64,000 bases of DNA from Tenacibaculum aquimarinum (GTDB lineage Bacteria; Bacteroidota; Bacteroidia; Flavobacteriales; Flavobacteriaceae). The notes beneath the pieces are model-generated. The model was given only the letters and a program-made list of their open reading frames with translations, was not told where the DNA came from and made no database searches. Within the stretch, counting starts at the first letter, position 1. The number at the start of each line of letters is the position of its first letter. The DNA is taken from the NCBI RefSeq assembly GCF_022478115.1, contig NZ_JAKGSC010000001.1, forward strand, positions 124,001 through 188,000, written 5' to 3'. Positions 1 through 7,790 of this stretch are shown piece by piece. Both the position numbers and the translations under genes were made by a program.

Positions 1-591
1 GATAATTTTAAGGTTAAACTTATAGAAAAGAATAAAAACAAAGCTATACGTTTGGCCGAAGAACTTTCTAATACGCTAATTATTAATGGAGACGGACGTA
101 ACTTAGAACTTTTAGAAGAGGAAAGTATTAGACAAATGGACGCTTTTATTGCCGTAACAGGAGATTCTGAAACCAATATAATGTCTTGTTTAGTAGCAAA
201 ATCTAAAGGTGTGAAAAAGACAATTGCCTTAGTTGAAAATATGGATTATATCAATATTTCTCAAACTATTGGAATTGATACACTTATTAATAAAAAATTA
301 ATTGCCGCAAGTAATATTTTTCGTCATATTAGAAAAGGAGAAATTTTAGCATTGGCAAACTTACATAATATTGATGCCGAAGTATTTGAGTTTGAAGTAC
401 AACCAAATGCTAAGGTTACCGAAAAACCTATTAAAGAACTTCGTTTTCCTCGTGAAGCCGTTTTTGGTGGAATTATTAGAGATGAAAAAGCATTAATGTC
501 TTTTGGTGATATGCAAATACAAAATGGCGATAAAGTTATTGTATTCTGTTTACCAGAAGCTATAAGTACTGTTGAAGAATTGTTTAACTAA
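1..591 (+). CDS. trkA: TrkA, potassium uptake regulatory subunit (C-terminal part, cut by window start)
   Basis: The reading frame is open from base 1, so the start lies outside the window; 196 residues remain of a family that is usually about 450. What is left looks like the second RCK half: a nucleotide-binding Rossmann segment (GDGRNLELLEEESI, then DAFIAVTGDSETNIM) followed by a TrkA_C domain ending in NGDKVIVFC. TrkA is a cytoplasmic, NAD/ATP-binding gating ring that controls the TrkH potassium channel. The stop overlaps the trkH start by one base (TAATG), so the two are translationally coupled. The pairing with trkH makes the call firm. Confidence 0.93.
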   Translation, partial: DNFKVKLIEKNKNKAIRLAEELSNTLIINGDGRNLELLEEESIRQMDAFIAVTGDSETNIMSCLVAKSKGVKKTIALVENMDYINISQTIGIDTLINKKLIAASNIFRHIRKGEILALANLHNIDAEVFEFEVQPNAKVTEKPIKELRFPREAVFGGIIRDEKALMSFGDMQIQNGDKVIVFCLPEAISTVEELFN

Positions 592-2087
592 TGAACCTCA
601 ACCTAAAAATAATTTACCGCTTTCTTGGTATAACCGCAATAATGAATGGTATTTTTATGCTGTTTGCTGTTCCGTTTAGCATTTATCATGAAGAAGTTGC
701 CAAATGGGGAATTTTAAATGCAGGTATAATTACCATTTCTATTGGTTTACTACTTTACTTCTTTAACAAACCCAAGAGTACAAATATTCAAAAAAAAGAA
801 GGGTATTTAATTGTTACACTCGGATGGTTAACTCTTTCTTTTACAGGAATGTTACCCTATTTATTATCTGGCGCAATACCAAACCTAACCAATGCTTTTT
901 TTGAAACTATTTCTGGGTATTCTACTACCGGATCTTCTATTTTAACAGATATTGAATCCATGCCAAAAGGTATACTTTTTTGGAGAAGTGCAACACATTG
1001 GATTGGAGGAATGGGGATTATAGTACTAACAATTGCCATCTTGCCAATGCTAGGAATTGGAGGAATGCAACTATTTATGGCAGAAGCTCCTGGTCCGTCA
1101 GCAGATAAACTACACCCAAGAATTACAGATACTGCCAAAAGACTATATTTAATATATGTAATCTTAACTTTTGCGCAATTTTTATTATTAAAAATAGCAG
1201 GAATGTCTTGGTTTGATTCTATAAACCATGCAATGGCAACAGTAAGTACTGGAGGTTTTTCTACAAAAAATGCTAGTGTTGCTTATTGGAACGGAATTCC
1301 TGCAGTACAGTACATAATTATCTTTTTTATGTTTATTGCAGGAACAAATTTTGTATTAACTTATTTTGCACTAAAAGGAAAAGTGCAGAAAATGTTTCAA
1401 AGTGAAGAGTTTAAATATTATCTCTTTGGCATATTAGGAGTTTCTCTCTTAATTGCTATCATCATTTACTTTTTCCAGGATCCAAATTTACAGACAACAA
1501 TTGCACATCCTAAAGTTTATGGAAATGCAGAAAGTGCTATAAGGCATGCTTTGTTTCAAGTTATATCAGTTGTTACAACCACAGGTTTTGTAACAGCAGA
1601 CTTTACTATGTGGAGCTTTTTTGCAACCGGAATTTTCTTCGCTTTATTTTTTACAGGAGGTTCTGCAGGATCTACTTCTGGAGGTATTAAAATTGTAAGA
1701 CATATTGTAATGCTAAAAAATAGCTTCCTAGAATTTAAAAAAGCATTGCATCCAAATGCAATTATTCCGGTGAGATATGACGGAAAAACTGTTAGTCAAA
1801 ATATTGTATTTAATATTTTATCTTTCTTTATACTTTACATGCTTATATTTATTGTTAGTACAGTAATACTAACTATTTTAGGGTTAGATATTATGTCTGC
1901 TTTTGGTGCTGCTGCTTCTTCTTTAGGTAATATTGGTCCTGCAATAGGTTCTGTAAGTCCTGTGGATAATTTTGCACATCTATCTATTGGTGCTAAATGG
2001 TTTTGCTCTTTCCTAATGTTAATTGGAAGGTTAGAACTATTTACTGTCTTAATACTATTTACACCTTTCTTTTGGAGAAATAATTAA
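591..2087 (+). CDS. trkH: TrkH, potassium uptake channel subunit
   Basis: A 498-residue polytopic membrane protein of the SKT superfamily (TrkH/KtrB), which forms the K+ path across the inner membrane. Four pore-loop selectivity segments can be seen: TTGSS near residues 112-116, STGGFSTKN near 219, TTTGFVTAD near 329 and SSLGNIGP near 443. Length and hydrophobic pattern fit the family. It overlaps trkA by one base and is followed by an AT-only inverted repeat. Together they make a complete Trk system for potassium homeostasis. Confidence 0.95.
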   Translation: MNLNLKIIYRFLGITAIMNGIFMLFAVPFSIYHEEVAKWGILNAGIITISIGLLLYFFNKPKSTNIQKKEGYLIVTLGWLTLSFTGMLPYLLSGAIPNLTNAFFETISGYSTTGSSILTDIESMPKGILFWRSATHWIGGMGIIVLTIAILPMLGIGGMQLFMAEAPGPSADKLHPRITDTAKRLYLIYVILTFAQFLLLKIAGMSWFDSINHAMATVSTGGFSTKNASVAYWNGIPAVQYIIIFFMFIAGTNFVLTYFALKGKVQKMFQSEEFKYYLFGILGVSLLIAIIIYFFQDPNLQTTIAHPKVYGNAESAIRHALFQVISVVTTTGFVTADFTMWSFFATGIFFALFFTGGSAGSTSGGIKIVRHIVMLKNSFLEFKKALHPNAIIPVRYDGKTVSQNIVFNILSFFILYMLIFIVSTVILTILGLDIMSAFGAAASSLGNIGPAIGSVSPVDNFAHLSIGAKWFCSFLMLIGRLELFTVLILFTPFFWRNN

Positions 2088-2131
2088 TATTAATTTAATA
2101 TTAATAAAATTATTAGTATCTTTTAACTTTC

Positions 2132-2139
2132 TATATTTG
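2132..2139 (+). promoter_or_regulatory. Candidate -7 element for the T9SS cargo gene
   Basis: TATATTTG matches the Bacteroidota sigma-factor -7 consensus TAnnTTTG and sits 26 bases upstream of the ATG at 2166. No clear TTTG -33 element is seen, so the call rests on the -7 box and its position only. Confidence 0.45.
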
Positions 2140-2165
2140 ATATCTAAACTCAATAACACAATTTT

Positions 2166-3137
2166 ATGAAACAAAAATACTTTTTAAAAACATTATTAAT
2201 TACAACACTTTTTTGGGGAATCCAAAATTCCTGGGGTCAATTAAGTATTACAACTGCTGATACAGACTTTTCAATTGATTTTGACTCGACTGTAGCTGAT
2301 GTTAACAATGGGCAATTTAATGCTTCTGGCTTAGATGCTTCACCGGCATCAGGACAATTGGACAGTGATGCCTGGACAATTACCGGTTTTAGCTCTGCTG
2401 CTGATTTAACAAGAGGTGAAAATGATGGTGGTGTTACTACTGGTGGTTTATATGCATTTGACATTTCAAATGGAGGAACAAAAAATAACGCTATTGGAAT
2501 TCAACCAGGTGGTTCAGATTTTACTCCTGGAACAATAACTTTAAAAATTGATAATAATACAGGTGCTGCTGTGATAGAGGCAAATATTAACTACGATATT
2601 TGGGTTTTGAACAATGCATCAAGAGGAAACAGTTTTAACTTTTCTTATAGTACTGATAACTCTACTTACACTGATGTTGCTGGAATGGATTTCACTTCTA
2701 CTGGAGATATTCTTCCTGAAGCTAGTTGGGAAAAAACAGGGAGATTTAATAACATTTCTGGATTAAATATTCCAAATGGTGGAAGCTTATATATTAGATG
2801 GACAGGAGATGACGAAGTCGGTAGTGGTTCTAGAGATGAATTTGCTCTTGACAACATAATTGTTAAGATGTCAGGAAGTGTTCTTGATAAAGATTCTTTC
2901 AATAAACTAGATGTAAATGTATATCCAAATCCTGTTACTAACGGAGAGGTTTTTATTAAATCTTCTAACGGTGAAGAAAAGAACGTTGAAGTTTACAACA
3001 TTTTAGGAAGAAGATTAATTTCAACTAAAGTTAATGCTAACGACAAACTTGATGTTAGTAATTTAAATGCAGGAATTTACCTTCTAAAGATAAATGAAGG
3101 TGAAAAACAACTTACTAAAAAGATAGTAATAAAGTAA
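2166..3137 (+). CDS. Secreted protein with type IX secretion sorting domain
   Basis: A 323-residue protein. Residues 1-25 are a Sec signal peptide ending NSWGQ. The middle (about 30-235) is a Ser/Thr/Asn/Gly-rich beta-type region with no catalytic motif I recognise; it resembles jelly-roll or lamin-tail-like exoprotein modules. The last 75 residues are a typical type A T9SS C-terminal domain: VYPNPVTNGEVFI, then VYNILGRRL, then LNAGIYLLKI and a Lys-rich end. It should cross the outer membrane by the T9SS and be anchored or released. The function of the mature part is unknown. It is flanked by its own promoter and a strong terminator, so it is probably monocistronic. Confidence 0.85.
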   Translation: MKQKYFLKTLLITTLFWGIQNSWGQLSITTADTDFSIDFDSTVADVNNGQFNASGLDASPASGQLDSDAWTITGFSSAADLTRGENDGGVTTGGLYAFDISNGGTKNNAIGIQPGGSDFTPGTITLKIDNNTGAAVIEANINYDIWVLNNASRGNSFNFSYSTDNSTYTDVAGMDFTSTGDILPEASWEKTGRFNNISGLNIPNGGSLYIRWTGDDEVGSGSRDEFALDNIIVKMSGSVLDKDSFNKLDVNVYPNPVTNGEVFIKSSNGEEKNVEVYNILGRRLISTKVNANDKLDVSNLNAGIYLLKINEGEKQLTKKIVIK

Positions 3138-3196
3138 CAAAATACTTTTAAAACTATTCTACTAACTATAATTAGTGGTAGAGAGATATTAAAAAA

Positions 3197-3225
3197 AGCC
3201 AGAACATATAATATATGTTCTGGCT
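3197..3225. terminator. Intrinsic terminator after the T9SS cargo gene
   Basis: A perfect 13-bp inverted repeat (arms AGCCAGAACATAT / ATATGTTCTGGCT, loop AAT) lies 60 bases after the stop at 3137, preceded by an A run; the T run on the plus strand is short. Confidence 0.75.
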
Positions 3226-3260
3226 TTATGTTATTTACAAAATAAAATCTTTTAAAATAA

Positions 3261-3289
3261 AAAAAGCTTCTCTAAATGAGAAGCTTTTT
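3261..3289 (-). terminator. Intrinsic terminator of tRNA-Leu
   Basis: Arms AAAAAGCTTCTC and GAGAAGCTTTTT around a 5-base loop, just downstream of the minus-strand tRNA-Leu; a T run follows in that direction. Confidence 0.8.
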
Positions 3290-3294
3290 GTTTG

Positions 3295-3376
3295 TACAGG
3301 CGGAGAGACTCGAACTCTCACACCTTTCGGCACTAGATCCTAAGTCTAGCGTGTCTACCAATTCCACCACGCCTGC
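3295..3376 (-). tRNA. tRNA-Leu (anticodon UAG)
   Basis: Read on the minus strand it folds as a class II tRNA of 82 bases. The acceptor stem is GCAGGCG with CGCCTGT (first pair G-U), discriminator A73 as in leucine tRNAs, the anticodon loop is CTTAGGA with anticodon TAG at 3342-3340, there is a long variable arm, and the T loop is TTCGAGT. CCA is not encoded. It has its own promoter and terminator, so it is a single-gene transcription unit. Confidence 0.96.
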
Positions 3377-3401
3377 AACTTTTCCGAAGTAAATCGGGAT
3401 G

Positions 3402-3431
3402 CAAATATAAACAATAAGCAGAAACTACAAA
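3402..3431 (-). promoter_or_regulatory. Bacteroidota-type promoter of tRNA-Leu
   Basis: On the minus strand TTTG (3431-3428), an 18-base spacer and TATATTTG (3409-3402) make a full match to the TTTG-N17-23-TAnnTTTG consensus, 26 bases upstream of the mature tRNA 5' end. This is the clearest promoter in the window. Confidence 0.8.
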
Positions 3432-3451
3432 GCAGTTCATAATTATTTTTC

Positions 3452-3459
3452 TATTTTTG
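3452..3459 (+). promoter_or_regulatory. Candidate -7 element for the M20 peptidase gene
   Basis: TATTTTTG fits TAnnTTTG and ends 21 bases before the ATG at 3481. No good -33 element is visible. Confidence 0.4.
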
Positions 3460-3480
3460 AGTTGAAATAAAAAACTACAC

Positions 3481-4869
3481 ATGAGTATTATAAAATCTTA
3501 CATAGAAAATAATAAAGATAGATTTATTAACGAACTAGTAGAATTACTTAAAATTCCTTCAGTTAGTGCTGATTCCGCATATAAAAAAGATGTTTTATTA
3601 ACTGCTGATTTTGTTTTAGAAAGCCTAAAAAAGGCTGGTTGCGATAAAGTTGAATTATGCGAAACTCCAGGTTATCCAATAATTTATGGAGAGAAAATAA
3701 TTGATAAAGACCTACCAACAATATTAGTATATGGACATTATGATGTTCAACCTGCTGATCCAATAGAACTTTGGACTTCTCCTCCATTTGAACCTATTAT
3801 CAAAAAAACAGATAAACACCCTGAAGGCGCAATTTTTGCACGTGGTGCTTGTGATGACAAAGGTCAAATGTATATGCACGTAAAAGCGTTAGAATACATG
3901 ACTTCAACAGGGAATTTACCTTGTAATGTGAAGTTTATGATTGAAGGTGAAGAAGAAGTTGGTTCAGAAAGTTTAGCTTGGTTTGTTCCAAGAAACAAAG
4001 AAAAATTAGCAAACGATGTAATTTTAATTTCTGATACAGGAATGATTGCAAACGATATTCCTTCAATCACAACAGGTTTACGTGGTTTAAGCTATGTTGA
4101 GGTTGAAGTAACAGGACCAAATAGAGATTTACACTCTGGCCTTTATGGAGGAGCTGTTGCAAATCCTATTAATATTTTAACAAAAATGATTGCTTCTTTA
4201 CATGACGAAAACAATCATATTACCATTCCTGGTTTTTACGATAATGTAGAAGAACTTTCAACAGAAGAAAGAGCAGAAATGGCAAAAGCACCATTTTCTT
4301 TAGAAAACTATAAAGACGCTTTAAAAATTGAAGCTGTTCATGGAGAAAAAGGCTATACAACTAATGAACGTAATTCAATAAGACCAACCTTAGATGTAAA
4401 CGGAATTTGGGGAGGTTACACTGGAGAAGGCGCTAAAACTGTAATTGCTTCTAAAGCATATGCAAAAATTTCGATGCGTTTAGTACCAAATCAAGATTGG
4501 AAAGATATAACAGAATTGTTCAAAAAGCATTTTGAAAGTATTGCTCCAAAATCGGTAACAGTTCTTGTAAAACCACATCATGGAGGTCAAGGTTATGTTA
4601 CTCCAATTGATAACATTGCCTATCAAGCAGCAAGTAAAGCGTACGAAACAACGTTTGGTAAAACGCCTATTCCGCAACGAAGTGGAGGAAGTATTCCTAT
4701 CGTTTCTTTGTTTGAGCAAGAACTAAAAAGTAAGACTATTTTAATGGGCTTCGGTTTAGATTCTGATGCCATTCACTCTCCAAACGAGCATTTCGGGGTT
4801 TTCAATTACCTAAAAGGAATAGAGACCATTCCGTATTTTTATACATATTTCACAGAAATGTCTAAATAA
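3481..4869 (+). CDS. M20 family metallopeptidase (dipeptidase)
   Basis: A 462-residue cytoplasmic enzyme of the M20 (CNDP/PepV-like) family, which cuts dipeptides and short peptides with two zinc ions. The metal-site motifs are in order: YGHYDVQP with H86 and D88, ARGACDDKGQ with the bridging Asp near 125, IEGEEEVGS near 154-162 with the general base and a ligand, the dimerisation lid in the middle (HSGLYGGAVANP), and a late His in DAIHSPNEHFG. No signal peptide is present. It has its own candidate promoter and terminator. Peptide degradation fits the DPP and POT genes further on. The exact substrate cannot be told from sequence. Confidence 0.9.
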   Translation: MSIIKSYIENNKDRFINELVELLKIPSVSADSAYKKDVLLTADFVLESLKKAGCDKVELCETPGYPIIYGEKIIDKDLPTILVYGHYDVQPADPIELWTSPPFEPIIKKTDKHPEGAIFARGACDDKGQMYMHVKALEYMTSTGNLPCNVKFMIEGEEEVGSESLAWFVPRNKEKLANDVILISDTGMIANDIPSITTGLRGLSYVEVEVTGPNRDLHSGLYGGAVANPINILTKMIASLHDENNHITIPGFYDNVEELSTEERAEMAKAPFSLENYKDALKIEAVHGEKGYTTNERNSIRPTLDVNGIWGGYTGEGAKTVIASKAYAKISMRLVPNQDWKDITELFKKHFESIAPKSVTVLVKPHHGGQGYVTPIDNIAYQAASKAYETTFGKTPIPQRSGGSIPIVSLFEQELKSKTILMGFGLDSDAIHSPNEHFGVFNYLKGIETIPYFYTYFTEMSK

Positions 4870-4878
4870 AAACAAACA

Positions 4879-4908
4879 ATCCGTTCAGCAATGAGCGGAT
4901 TTTTTTTT
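4879..4908 (+). terminator. Intrinsic terminator after the M20 peptidase gene
   Basis: AATCCGTTCA and TGAGCGGATT pair around a GCAA loop with one G-T pair, followed by eight T residues, starting 10 bases after the stop. Confidence 0.85.
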
Positions 4909-5012
4909 GGGGCGTTACCCAATTATTTTACCAAATAATTGCGTCAGGCTTTCCACTATATCTTTTTTTAAAACAAAAAAAGGATGCCGTTTCAATCCTT
5001 AACCCAGGCGTT
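4909..5012 (+). repeat. Dispersed hairpin element, family 1 subtype a, copy A
   Basis: An intergenic element with ordered boxes: GGGGCGTTACCC, an extra AATTATTT/AAATAATT hairpin (4921-4940), TCAGGCTTTCCACTATATC, a T7-A7 hairpin, GGATGCCGTTTCAATCC, then TTAACCCAGGCG. The same box order is seen on the opposite strand at 8911-8994. It contains no open reading frame. Related subtype b copies are at 9641, 25328 and 43195. Confidence 0.75.
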
Positions 5013-5052
5013 ATTTGCCAACTTCAGTAAAATTTCAAAAAAACATTTATAC

Positions 5053-5094
5053 TCTACATTTGTAGAATTAAAATATTTGTTCTATGTTTGTAGA
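5053..5094 (+). promoter_or_regulatory. Twin BlaI-type operators overlapping the blaI promoter
   Basis: Two related palindromes are centred 28 bases apart: TCTACATTTGTAGA (5053-5066, perfect, 2-base spacer) and TCTATGTTTGTAGA (5081-5094, imperfect). They resemble the ACA-TGT type operators bound by BlaI/MecI dimers. The second contains TATGTTTG (5083-5090), a TAnnTTTG -7 box; the first contains TTTG (5059-5062) at a 20-base spacing, the right place for a -33 box. A repressor on these sites would cover both promoter elements, so the operon is probably autoregulated. Confidence 0.7.
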
Positions 5095-5110
5095 GTAAAA
5101 AATAATTCTT

Positions 5111-5482
5111 ATGATTCAATTATCTAAAACAGAAGAACAATTAATGCAATATTTATGGAAGCGAGAAAAAGCTTTTATGAAAGATTTGTTAGAAGATTAT
5201 TCTGAGCCAAAACCTGCTACCACAACTGTTGCAACACTATTAAAAAGGATAGCAGACAAAGGTTTTATAGATTATAAATTGTTTGGTAAATCGAGAGAAT
5301 ATTTTCCTATTATTAAAAAAACCGATTACTTTTCTAATCATGTAAACGGATTAATTAAAAACTTCTTTAACGATTCTGCGAGTCAGTTTGCGTCTTTTTT
5401 TACCAAAGAAACCAATCTTACAACAGAAGAGTTAGAAGCTTTAAAAAAGATAATTGATAGTCAAATTAAAAAACAACAATAA
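5111..5482 (+). CDS. BlaI/MecI family transcriptional repressor
   Basis: A 123-residue winged-helix regulator of the penicillinase-repressor family (Pfam Penicillinase_R). It opens LSKTEEQLMQYLWKREKAF, carries the recognition-helix region TTTVATLLKRIADKGFIDY near residues 35-55, and has a C-terminal dimerisation half, all at normal length. Family members bind palindromic operators as dimers and are inactivated by proteolysis triggered by a BlaR1-type sensor. Its stop overlaps the start of the M56 gene by one base (TAATG), so the pair is coupled. Two matching operators sit on its own promoter. No beta-lactamase gene is next to it, so the regulated targets besides itself are unknown. Confidence 0.9.
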   Translation: MIQLSKTEEQLMQYLWKREKAFMKDLLEDYSEPKPATTTVATLLKRIADKGFIDYKLFGKSREYFPIIKKTDYFSNHVNGLIKNFFNDSASQFASFFTKETNLTTEELEALKKIIDSQIKKQQ

Positions 5483-7599
5483 TGGTAACCTATTTAATAA
5501 AATCAACCTTGTGTTTAACGTTGTTTTTAGCGTTTTACCATCTTGTTTTAGAACGCGAAAAAATGCATCGTTTTAATCGTTATTATTTATTAAGTTCTGT
5601 ATTAATATCATTTCTAGCGCCTTTATATACTATATATATAAAAGTGATTCAAGAACCTATGGATGAATTTACGCTACTAACTGATAATACGGTTTTTACT
5701 GAAGAAATAATTCCAATTGAAGAGCCCGTAAATTATTGGAATTATGTAATTTATTTTTCTATTGTGGTTTCTACAATACTATTAATTAGGTTTATTAAAA
5801 ACTTGTATTCAATTTATAGAAAAGTAAGTATTTCGGAGAAGTTCACTTATAAAAGCTCAACTATTGTTTTAGTGGCAGATAACATTTTACCGCACACCTT
5901 CTGGAACTATATTTTTATCAATAAACAAGAATACGAAACACAAAAAATTGAACAAGAATTATTTACACACGAGCTTACACATGTTGCTCAAAAACACACT
6001 TTTGATGTCTTACTAATCGAACTTTTAAAAGTAGTTTTTTGGTTTAATCCTATCTTTTATTTTTTAAAGAAATCGGTACAATTAAATCATGAATTTTTAG
6101 CAGACACCAATGTAGTTTCGCTACACAAAAACGTATCAAAATATCAACATTTACTAATCAACACTTCGGCTTGGAGCAATGAATATGCATTGGCAAGCAA
6201 CTTACATTATTTAGTAACAAAAAAACGAATCGTTATGATGACAAAACAAACCTCAAAATCCGTAATCCGACTAAAAAAAATAGCGGTTTTACCATTACTA
6301 ATTGGCGCAATATTTCTATTTGCAGAAAGAGTTGAAGCGCAGGAAGAAATTATAGAAGAAGTTACTGAAAAAATACTTCCTCCCCCTCCCCCTCCAATAT
6401 CACCCTTAAAGTATATAAAAGATCAAAAAGGTAAAAATACTACATACTTTTATGAAAAAAGAGAATTAAATTACTCTGAAGCCATCAAATTAGTTGAAGG
6501 CAAAAAAGATATAAATATTGAATCTAAAAAAATTAATGATAAAACAATTATTAACTTTTCTGAGGAACCAATAACTATTTATGAGCAAAAACCTAAAAAA
6601 AGAAAATCTTCAAAGCAAAGTATAACTTCTAGCAAAAACATTAAACTTAATTTAAGTCTTACTAAAAAAGACACCATAAAAAAACCAATTAAAATTAAGT
6701 ATGAAAAACTTTCTGCTTCTAAATCTGAAATGAAAGAATACAACTCAATAATTGAAAGAGGTAAAAAAGACAGATTATTTAAAAACAAGGATATTATAAA
6801 ACTACAATATCTATATAGTTCTATGTCTAAAGAACAGAAAAATTCTGTAGAAGATTATGCAAGTATTATTCCTCCGCCACCTCCACCAATAATGGTAAAG
6901 AAAGGTGAAAAATCAAACATTCCACCACCACCTGCTCCAAAGGTTAAAAAAGGAGAAGAATCTAATATTCCACCTCCTCCTCCTCCAGTTAAAACAAAAG
7001 ATGGTGTTGAAAAAGGTTGGTTTTATGCAAATAACCAAACATTGTATTATGTAAAAGAGAAAGGAGAAACTAAGTACTTTAACCGTTGGGGAAATGCTGT
7101 AGATAAAGAAGGGAAATTAAAGACTAATGATAATGTTGTTTATTATTTAAACGGGGAAAGAATTTCTAAAAAAGAAATAAATAAAATAGACAAAGATAAA
7201 ATTGAAACAATTAATGTTTATAGAGGAAAAAATGATAAAAAATCAATTCATTTAACCATGAAGGAAAAAACAAATAAAGATTTTATACTTTATAAATCTG
7301 GTAAAGCAAATAAAAAAAGTGAATTCAATGATAACGATAGTAAAGAATTAAAATATAGAAAACAGATTATTAAAGTTGCAGAAAGAAAATCAAGCGAGTT
7401 TTTATTTAAAATAAACAGTAAAAAAGTAACTTCAAGTCAATTATATTCATATGTAAATAAAAATCCTGAATCAATTATTAAAGTTTCAGAAAATTCAGAT
7501 GGAAAATTAACGTTAGATTTTTCAACTTCTAATAATAAAAAAATGAATGAAGATGAACTTCAAAATGTTTATAGCAAAGTATTTAATCTCGTTAAATAA
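5482..7599 (+). CDS. BlaR1-like M56 membrane metalloprotease with proline-rich tail
   Basis: A 705-residue protein. The first 120 residues hold several membrane segments. The M56 zinc-protease core has HELTH at 163-167 and the third ligand near E204 in NHEFLAD. A further hydrophobic segment lies near 268-285 (VLPLLIGAIFLFAERVEA). After that comes a long, probably periplasmic, Lys/Ser/Pro-rich region with polyproline runs near residue 298 and three imperfect 15-residue repeats of the IPPPPPPxxxKKGExSN type near 462-505. There is no penicillin-binding sensor domain, so the signal is unlikely to be sensed as in classic BlaR1. It is coupled to the BlaI gene and most likely destroys that repressor. 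The ligand is unknown. Confidence 0.85.
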   Translation: MVTYLIKSTLCLTLFLAFYHLVLEREKMHRFNRYYLLSSVLISFLAPLYTIYIKVIQEPMDEFTLLTDNTVFTEEIIPIEEPVNYWNYVIYFSIVVSTILLIRFIKNLYSIYRKVSISEKFTYKSSTIVLVADNILPHTFWNYIFINKQEYETQKIEQELFTHELTHVAQKHTFDVLLIELLKVVFWFNPIFYFLKKSVQLNHEFLADTNVVSLHKNVSKYQHLLINTSAWSNEYALASNLHYLVTKKRIVMMTKQTSKSVIRLKKIAVLPLLIGAIFLFAERVEAQEEIIEEVTEKILPPPPPPISPLKYIKDQKGKNTTYFYEKRELNYSEAIKLVEGKKDINIESKKINDKTIINFSEEPITIYEQKPKKRKSSKQSITSSKNIKLNLSLTKKDTIKKPIKIKYEKLSASKSEMKEYNSIIERGKKDRLFKNKDIIKLQYLYSSMSKEQKNSVEDYASIIPPPPPPIMVKKGEKSNIPPPPAPKVKKGEESNIPPPPPPVKTKDGVEKGWFYANNQTLYYVKEKGETKYFNRWGNAVDKEGKLKTNDNVVYYLNGERISKKEINKIDKDKIETINVYRGKNDKKSIHLTMKEKTNKDFILYKSGKANKKSEFNDNDSKELKYRKQIIKVAERKSSEFLFKINSKKVTSSQLYSYVNKNPESIIKVSENSDGKLTLDFSTSNNKKMNEDELQNVYSKVFNLVK

Positions 7600-7621
7600 T
7601 TTATTCTCTACAAATTATGTT

Positions 7622-7649
7622 AAAAGCCTCACAATGTGAGGCTTTTTTT
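7622..7649 (+). terminator. Intrinsic terminator of the blaI-M56 operon
   Basis: Perfect 11-bp stem AAAAGCCTCAC/GTGAGGCTTTT with loop AAT, then a T run, 23 bases after the stop. Confidence 0.9.
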
Positions 7650-7697
7650 GTAACAATTTAAAAAATCGTTCGTTGTATAAGTATACACAATCATATA

Positions 7698-7749
7698 CTG
7701 TCAATTCGAGTGATTTTCTTTTTTCAAGAAAATTGTATCGAGAAGTCTC
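7698..7749 (+). repeat. Dispersed hairpin element, family 2, copy 1
   Basis: CTGTCAATTCGAGTGA, then a hairpin with arms ATTTTCTT and AAGAAAAT around TTTTC, then TTGTATCGAGAAG. The flanking boxes match the copy on the opposite strand at 44194-44242 while the hairpin arms differ. It lies between the M56 terminator and the DUF4407 gene. Confidence 0.65.
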
Positions 7750-7790
7750 TAATATTAATTAGAACAGACAATACTTAAAAACAACTACCA

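Noticed and set aside
857..1138. Minus-strand frame inside trkH
   Set aside because: Antisense shadow of a well-supported gene, no family features. The same holds for the other short antisense frames, such as those in dnaE, rpsP, mvaA and surE.
2083..2105. Hairpin after trkH
   Set aside because: AT-only inverted repeat (ATTAATATTA/TAATATTAAT) with no G-C pairs and no T run; not convincing as a terminator.
3295..3376. tRNA-Leu as an integration site
   Set aside because: No integrase, direct repeat of the tRNA end or foreign-looking genes lie on either side.
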